A stretch of 64,000 nucleotides of DNA, from the NCBI RefSeq assembly GCF_014646215.1, contig NZ_BMNA01000003.1, positions 372,001 to 436,000 of the forward strand, in the 5' to 3' direction. Of the stretch, positions 60,206 to 64,000 are shown one piece after another (within the stretch, counting starts at the first letter, position 1; each line of letters starts with the position of its first letter). The notes beneath the pieces are model-generated. The model ran no database searches. It was given only the letters and a program-made list of their open reading frames with translations, and was not told the origin of the DNA. Source of the DNA: Nakamurella endophytica. GTDB taxonomy: Bacteria > Actinomycetota > Actinomycetes > Mycobacteriales > Nakamurellaceae. The position numbers and the translations under genes were made by a program.

Positions 60206-62928
60206 CCGGCGCGTCGTCGATCGTCGGACGGACCGCCGAGCTCGCCCTCCTCCGCACGGCCCTCGCGGCGGCCGACTCGGGGCGGTCCCAGTTCGTGCTG
60301 CTGACCGCGCCGGCGGGGATGGGCAAGAGCACTCTGGTCGAGGCGGCGCTGTCCGCGGTGCCGCACCGGCTGGTGCGGGTGCTCGCCGACCCTCTGGAAT
60401 CGTCCACCGAGTACGGCGCGCTGGCCCAACTGGCCCCCGTGCTGTCCGGGGCGGCGGCCGCCCCCTGGCCACACCTGGCCGCCGGAGCCCCCGTCGGGGC
60501 GTCGGTGCTGGCGGTCGGCGCGGAGCTGGTCCGGGTGCTCGGCGATCTCGAACCCGGCCGGCTGCTGGTGCTGCTCGTGGAGGACGCACAGTGGCTCGAC
60601 GGCGCGACAGCGGCGGCGGTGCAGTTCGCTGTCCGCCGGCTGACCGTCGAGAGGGCCCTGGTCGTGGTGACGACCCGCGGCGGAGTCCGCTCGGTGGACC
60701 TGGGCTGGCAGCGGCCCTCGACGGCCGCCGGGTCGGGCGCCGCCGTCGAACTGGGACCGCTCACCGAGGACGACGTGGCCGAACTGGCACGCCGGCACCA
60801 CGGCCGCCGGCTGGCGCCCGCCGCGGCCGCACGGCTGGCCGAGCAGACCGGCGGTCACCCGCTGCACGCCCGGTTGATCGTGGAAACCGCCTCCTGGGAA
60901 CAGCTGTCGGCCGTCTCCGGCCCGCTCCCGTTGTCCCGCAGCCTCGCCGGTGCGATAGCAGCGAGCTTCGAGGCGCTGAGCCCTGCTGCCCGATCCGTGG
61001 TGGCAGCGGCGGCCGTGGTCGGCAGGCCGGTGGAGATCCGCATGCTGCAGGCCGTCGCCGGCGTCGCCGACCCGACCCCCGTCGTCGAGGAAGCCGTCGC
61101 CGCCGGTCTGCTGCGGGAGACCCTGACAGCGTTGGGGCGCACGCTCGGCGTGCCTCACCCCCTGATCGTCACCGCCGTGCGCGACGCCCTGGAGCCGGCG
61201 CACCGGCGGGCGATCGAGGCGGCGGTCCTGCCGTTCCTGTCCGGGGAGACGGCGTTGCGTCACCGCCTCGGGGCCGTTCAGGGCTACGACGAGGCGCTTG
61301 CCGTCGAGGCGACCGAGGCGGCTGCGGCACGGGAGCTCGTCGGACATCTCGACGGCGCCATCGGCCTGCTGCTCTCCGCGGCCGATATCTCGCCGGACCC
61401 CGAGCTGCGCGCGCGACGGTTCCTGCGGGCGGTGGGCCTGATGGCGACACAGGGCGACATCGTGCGGGCGTTCAGCTGCCGTGCGGACGTGCTGGCCGCC
61501 CCGCCGTCGAGCGAGCGGACGGTCGTGCTGGCAGCGCTCACCCTGCTCGCCGGGCAGTTGTCGGCCGGCCGGGACCTGCTGGCACAGGCCCGCCAGGAAC
61601 TGGTGGAGACCCCGGACGCCCGGCTCGAGGCATCGGTCAGCCTGCTGGAGGCCACCCGCAAGGTGCTCACCGGCACGGACGGCATGGCCGACGTCGACGG
61701 CGTGCTCGCCAATCCGGGTGCGCACCCCGCCTGGCGGCAACTCGCGCGGGTGCTCGGGGCGATGAGCCAGATGATCGCCGGGCGTCCCGAGGACGCGGTC
61801 GCCATGGTCCAGGTGCCCCCGGCCGTGGGTGGAGTCCTCGACAGCGGGGACGTGCCGCTGCTCGCCACCCGCGGCGGTATCCGGCTGTGGACCGGTGACG
61901 ACGGGGCGGCGGCGGCGGATCTGGCGCTCGTCGAGCAGCACATCAGGGCGGGCCGTCCCGTTCCGGCCCTGCTGGCGCTCTCGCTCGCGCTGATCGCGGA
62001 GTGGCGCCTGCTCTCCGGGCACTGGACCGAGTCGATGGCCACGGTCGAGCTGCTGCTGGCCGTGGAGGAGGGCGACAGCAGGGCGGTGGAGCGTCCCATC
62101 GTCCATGCGGTAGCCGCCAGGGTGCTCGCGGAACACGGGCAGGACGAGCGGGCACTCGAGCAGCTGCAGGCGGCGCGTGCCTGGACGGAACTGCTCGGGT
62201 CGCAGACCAACCGGGTGTACGTCGCGATCGCCGCGGCGGTCCAGGCGTTGCTGAACGGCGATCCCGCGGCGGCAGCCGCGGAGCTGGATGCCGTCGAACG
62301 GCCCGAGATCCAGTTGCGGGCACGGGAACGTCGACTCCTGCGCGCATCGGCCCTGCTGGCCGCGGGCAGTCCGGGACCGGCCGCTCGGGTCGCCGGCGAC
62401 GTCGTCGGCCACCCGGGATCGGTGGCGGCGGAGGCCCTGGTGGTGCTGGCGGAGGCGACGCTGGCGGCCGGCGACCTGCCCGACGCCGATGCCGTGCTGC
62501 GCTCGGCGTCGTCGGCGATCCCCGCCGACAACGCTTTCCTGCGCGCCCGGGAGGCCCAGGTCCGCGGCGAGATGGCCCTGCGCACCGGCAATGTTCGGGC
62601 TGCGACGGCGGCGCTGACCGTCGCCCGGGGGCTCTTCGCCGGGATCGGGGCCTGGCCGCGGGTGGCGCAGTGCGAGAACCGCCTGGCGGACCTGCAGAGC
62701 GACCGGCCGCCGGCCGGTGGTCCTCCGCTGCTGAGCGACCGGGAGCTCGAGGTCGCGCGGCTCGTCGCCCTGGGCCTGTCCAACGGCGAGGCCGCCGCCC
62801 GGCTGTACGTCTCCCGCAAGGCCATCGAGTTCCACCTGACCAACGTCTACGCCAAGCTCGGAATTTCCTCGCGCCGGCAGCTGGCGGATCGACTGCAGCG
62901 ACTCCTGGGTTCACCGACCGGACGGTGA
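60202..62928 (+). CDS. LuxR family regulator with AAA ATPase domain (LAL type)
   Basis: The 908-residue protein begins with a STAND-type ATPase: Walker A LLTAPAGMGKST, Walker B LLVLLVEDAQWLDG, followed by a long helical TPR-like region and a C-terminal LuxR helix-turn-helix (LLSDRELEVARLVALGLSNG, then SRKAIEFHLTNVYAKLG). LAL proteins activate transcription after ATP-dependent assembly. A start at 60097 would add 35 residues with no motif; GTG 60202 fits the start of the ATPase fold (SIVGRTAELALL). It follows the response regulator by about 110 bases. Confidence 0.9.
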   Translation: MTGASSIVGRTAELALLRTALAAADSGRSQFVLLTAPAGMGKSTLVEAALSAVPHRLVRVLADPLESSTEYGALAQLAPVLSGAAAAPWPHLAAGAPVGASVLAVGAELVRVLGDLEPGRLLVLLVEDAQWLDGATAAAVQFAVRRLTVERALVVVTTRGGVRSVDLGWQRPSTAAGSGAAVELGPLTEDDVAELARRHHGRRLAPAAAARLAEQTGGHPLHARLIVETASWEQLSAVSGPLPLSRSLAGAIAASFEALSPAARSVVAAAAVVGRPVEIRMLQAVAGVADPTPVVEEAVAAGLLRETLTALGRTLGVPHPLIVTAVRDALEPAHRRAIEAAVLPFLSGETALRHRLGAVQGYDEALAVEATEAAAARELVGHLDGAIGLLLSAADISPDPELRARRFLRAVGLMATQGDIVRAFSCRADVLAAPPSSERTVVLAALTLLAGQLSAGRDLLAQARQELVETPDARLEASVSLLEATRKVLTGTDGMADVDGVLANPGAHPAWRQLARVLGAMSQMIAGRPEDAVAMVQVPPAVGGVLDSGDVPLLATRGGIRLWTGDDGAAAADLALVEQHIRAGRPVPALLALSLALIAEWRLLSGHWTESMATVELLLAVEEGDSRAVERPIVHAVAARVLAEHGQDERALEQLQAARAWTELLGSQTNRVYVAIAAAVQALLNGDPAAAAAELDAVERPEIQLRARERRLLRASALLAAGSPGPAARVAGDVVGHPGSVAAEALVVLAEATLAAGDLPDADAVLRSASSAIPADNAFLRAREAQVRGEMALRTGNVRAATAALTVARGLFAGIGAWPRVAQCENRLADLQSDRPPAGGPPLLSDRELEVARLVALGLSNGEAAARLYVSRKAIEFHLTNVYAKLGISSRRQLADRLQRLLGSPTGR

Positions 62929-62933
62929 ACGCG

Positions 62934-62955
62934 CCGACGGTACGCAGCCCGTCGG
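62934..62955 (+). terminator. Hairpin after the LAL regulator
   Basis: CCGACGG (62934-62940) and CCGTCGG (62949-62955) form a perfect seven-base stem with an eight-base loop, five bases after the stop. No T tract follows. Confidence 0.55.
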
Positions 62956-63147
62956 GTCGCCGCCCCGAGGAATGGTCCCAGGGTCCCCAGTCCGCTCCCT
63001 AGTCTTCGGGTCGCGCACTCCCAGTTTGCCTGCTTCCCTCTTCCGGGCGGCTGTACGGCGCTGACAGAGTCGGGCGGCCGGCGGTCCGGGCAGATGCCCT
63101 CCCGCCACGGCGCACCTCATCCGGCTCCGTGAACGGGATCCCCTGCC

Positions 63148-64000
63148 ATGAATCAGTTCCTCGACGCCCTCGGCCGGTTCAGTGCCCGGCACCGGTGGTC
63201 CGTCCTGCTGGTGTGGGTCGCGATCCTGGGTGCGCTGCTGGGTGTCCGGGCGGTCGCGGGTGGCACGTTCGCCAACGACTACTCGGTGCCCGGCAGCCCG
63301 TCCGCCGACGGACTGGCGGTGCTGCAGCAGGACTTTCCGCAGCAGGGCGGCTACGCCGGGCAGATCGTCTTCCACGCACCCACGGGCGCGGTCTCCGCGC
63401 AGACCGCGGCCGTCAACACCGCCATGGCCGACGTCGCGAAGCTGCCGCACGTCATCGCCTCCAGCAGCCCGTTCGCGACCCCGGGCTCGCCGCAGGTCGC
63501 CCGGGACGGCACCACGGCCTACGGGACGGTCTCCTGGGACGTCGTCCCCGCGGGACTGGACGAGCAGTACCTCGCCGACCTCGACGCCGCGGTGCAGCCG
63601 GCCAGGGCAGCGGGTCTGGAGGTCGAGTACGGCGCCGGCGCCGGACAGATCGGCCAGGCCGCCCACGACCTGACCTCCGAGGTCATCGGCCTGTCGTGCG
63701 CACTGCTGTTGCTGCTGTTCATGTTCGGCTCGATCGTCGCCGCTGTCGTCCCGCTGCTCTCGGCGCTGTTCAGCGTGCTCGCCGGGCTGTCGCTGGTGAC
63801 CATCCTGGCCTCGGCGGTCACCTTCCCCACCACGGCACCGACGGTGGCCACGCTGCTGGGTCTGGGCGTCGCCGTCGACTACGGGTTGTTCCTCATCGCC
63901 CGCCACCGCGAGAACCTCGACCACGGCATGGGCGTCGTCGAGTCGGTCGGACGGTCGACGGCGACGTCCGGTGCGGCGGTGGTGGTGGCGGGCGGCACGG
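63148..64000 (+). CDS. MMPL/RND family transporter (5' part, runs off the window)
   Basis: The first 284 residues are present. They show helix 1 (RWSVLLVWVAILGALLGV), a large external loop with YSVPGSPSADGLAVLQQDFP, and helices 2-4 with GLGVAVDYGLFLIARHRE, where the Asp-Tyr pair marks the proton-relay helix of MMPL proteins. Such transporters export lipids or drugs. ATG 63148 has only a weak GGGATC upstream. It is cut by the window end. Confidence 0.9.
   Translation, partial: MNQFLDALGRFSARHRWSVLLVWVAILGALLGVRAVAGGTFANDYSVPGSPSADGLAVLQQDFPQQGGYAGQIVFHAPTGAVSAQTAAVNTAMADVAKLPHVIASSSPFATPGSPQVARDGTTAYGTVSWDVVPAGLDEQYLADLDAAVQPARAAGLEVEYGAGAGQIGQAAHDLTSEVIGLSCALLLLLFMFGSIVAAVVPLLSALFSVLAGLSLVTILASAVTFPTTAPTVATLLGLGVAVDYGLFLIARHRENLDHGMGVVESVGRSTATSGAAVVVAGGT

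Overview
The window is very GC-rich (roughly 70% or more by eye). It uses GTG starts heavily, and many genes overlap by ATGA or GTGA. The gene families (MarR/TetR/PadR regulators, MoxR-DUF58-VWA cluster, ECF sigma factor with a SnoaL-like tail, LuxR-family LAL regulator, MMPL transporter, sugar ABC systems without their own ATPase) fit a free-living, high-GC Gram-positive actinobacterium. No rRNA, tRNA, phage, integrase, IS element or CRISPR array was recognised. I cannot name the species.

Layout. 1-6640: tail of an amino-acid ABC system, a MerR regulator with a DHA2-type MFS exporter, a TetR regulator divergent from an aldo-keto reductase with two palindromes between them, and small membrane proteins. 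6655-16031: SSS symporter, MarR regulator divergent from a flavin-dependent oxidoreductase, an F420-reductase-like protein, a lipoprotein, a PadR regulator followed by an FAD monooxygenase, and an orphan TOPRIM protein. 16097-27211: a nearly complete oxidative hexuronate (glucuronate/galacturonate) pathway. It has uronate dehydrogenase, an IclR regulator, 5-dehydro-4-deoxyglucarate dehydratase, a CUT1 sugar ABC importer, a protein of unknown family, an enolase-superfamily enzyme, an aldo-keto reductase and 2-oxoglutarate-semialdehyde dehydrogenase. Together these would turn hexuronates into 2-oxoglutarate.

27261-38722: a class I cyclic-di-GMP (GEMM-I) riboswitch in front of a 77-residue secreted protein, an OhrR-like regulator, an amidohydrolase, a GT-C membrane protein, a MoxR/DUF58/VWA/VWA operon with an HtrA-like protease, and a TetR regulator divergent from a DUF4188-type protein. 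38783-44452: a TetR/MFS pair with three tandem operators, small enzymes, a GMC-oxidoreductase remnant, a helix-hairpin-helix glycosylase-like protein and an ECF sigma factor. 44495-50180: a maltodextrin-type ABC/GH13/LacI operon. 50413-52476: a TerD domain fused to a PD-(D/E)xK-like nuclease domain. 52924-64000: a secreted protein with Ig-like repeats, a multi-pass patatin-like protein, a two-component system, a LAL regulator and the start of an MMPL transporter.

Two results stand out. First, the c-di-GMP riboswitch (minus strand, about 27625-27555) ends three bases before the Shine-Dalgarno sequence of the small secreted protein. Second, at least a dozen genes have a -10-like hexamer exactly six (sometimes seven) bases before the start codon and no Shine-Dalgarno sequence. 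They therefore appear to be leaderless, and this pattern fixes several otherwise ambiguous starts.
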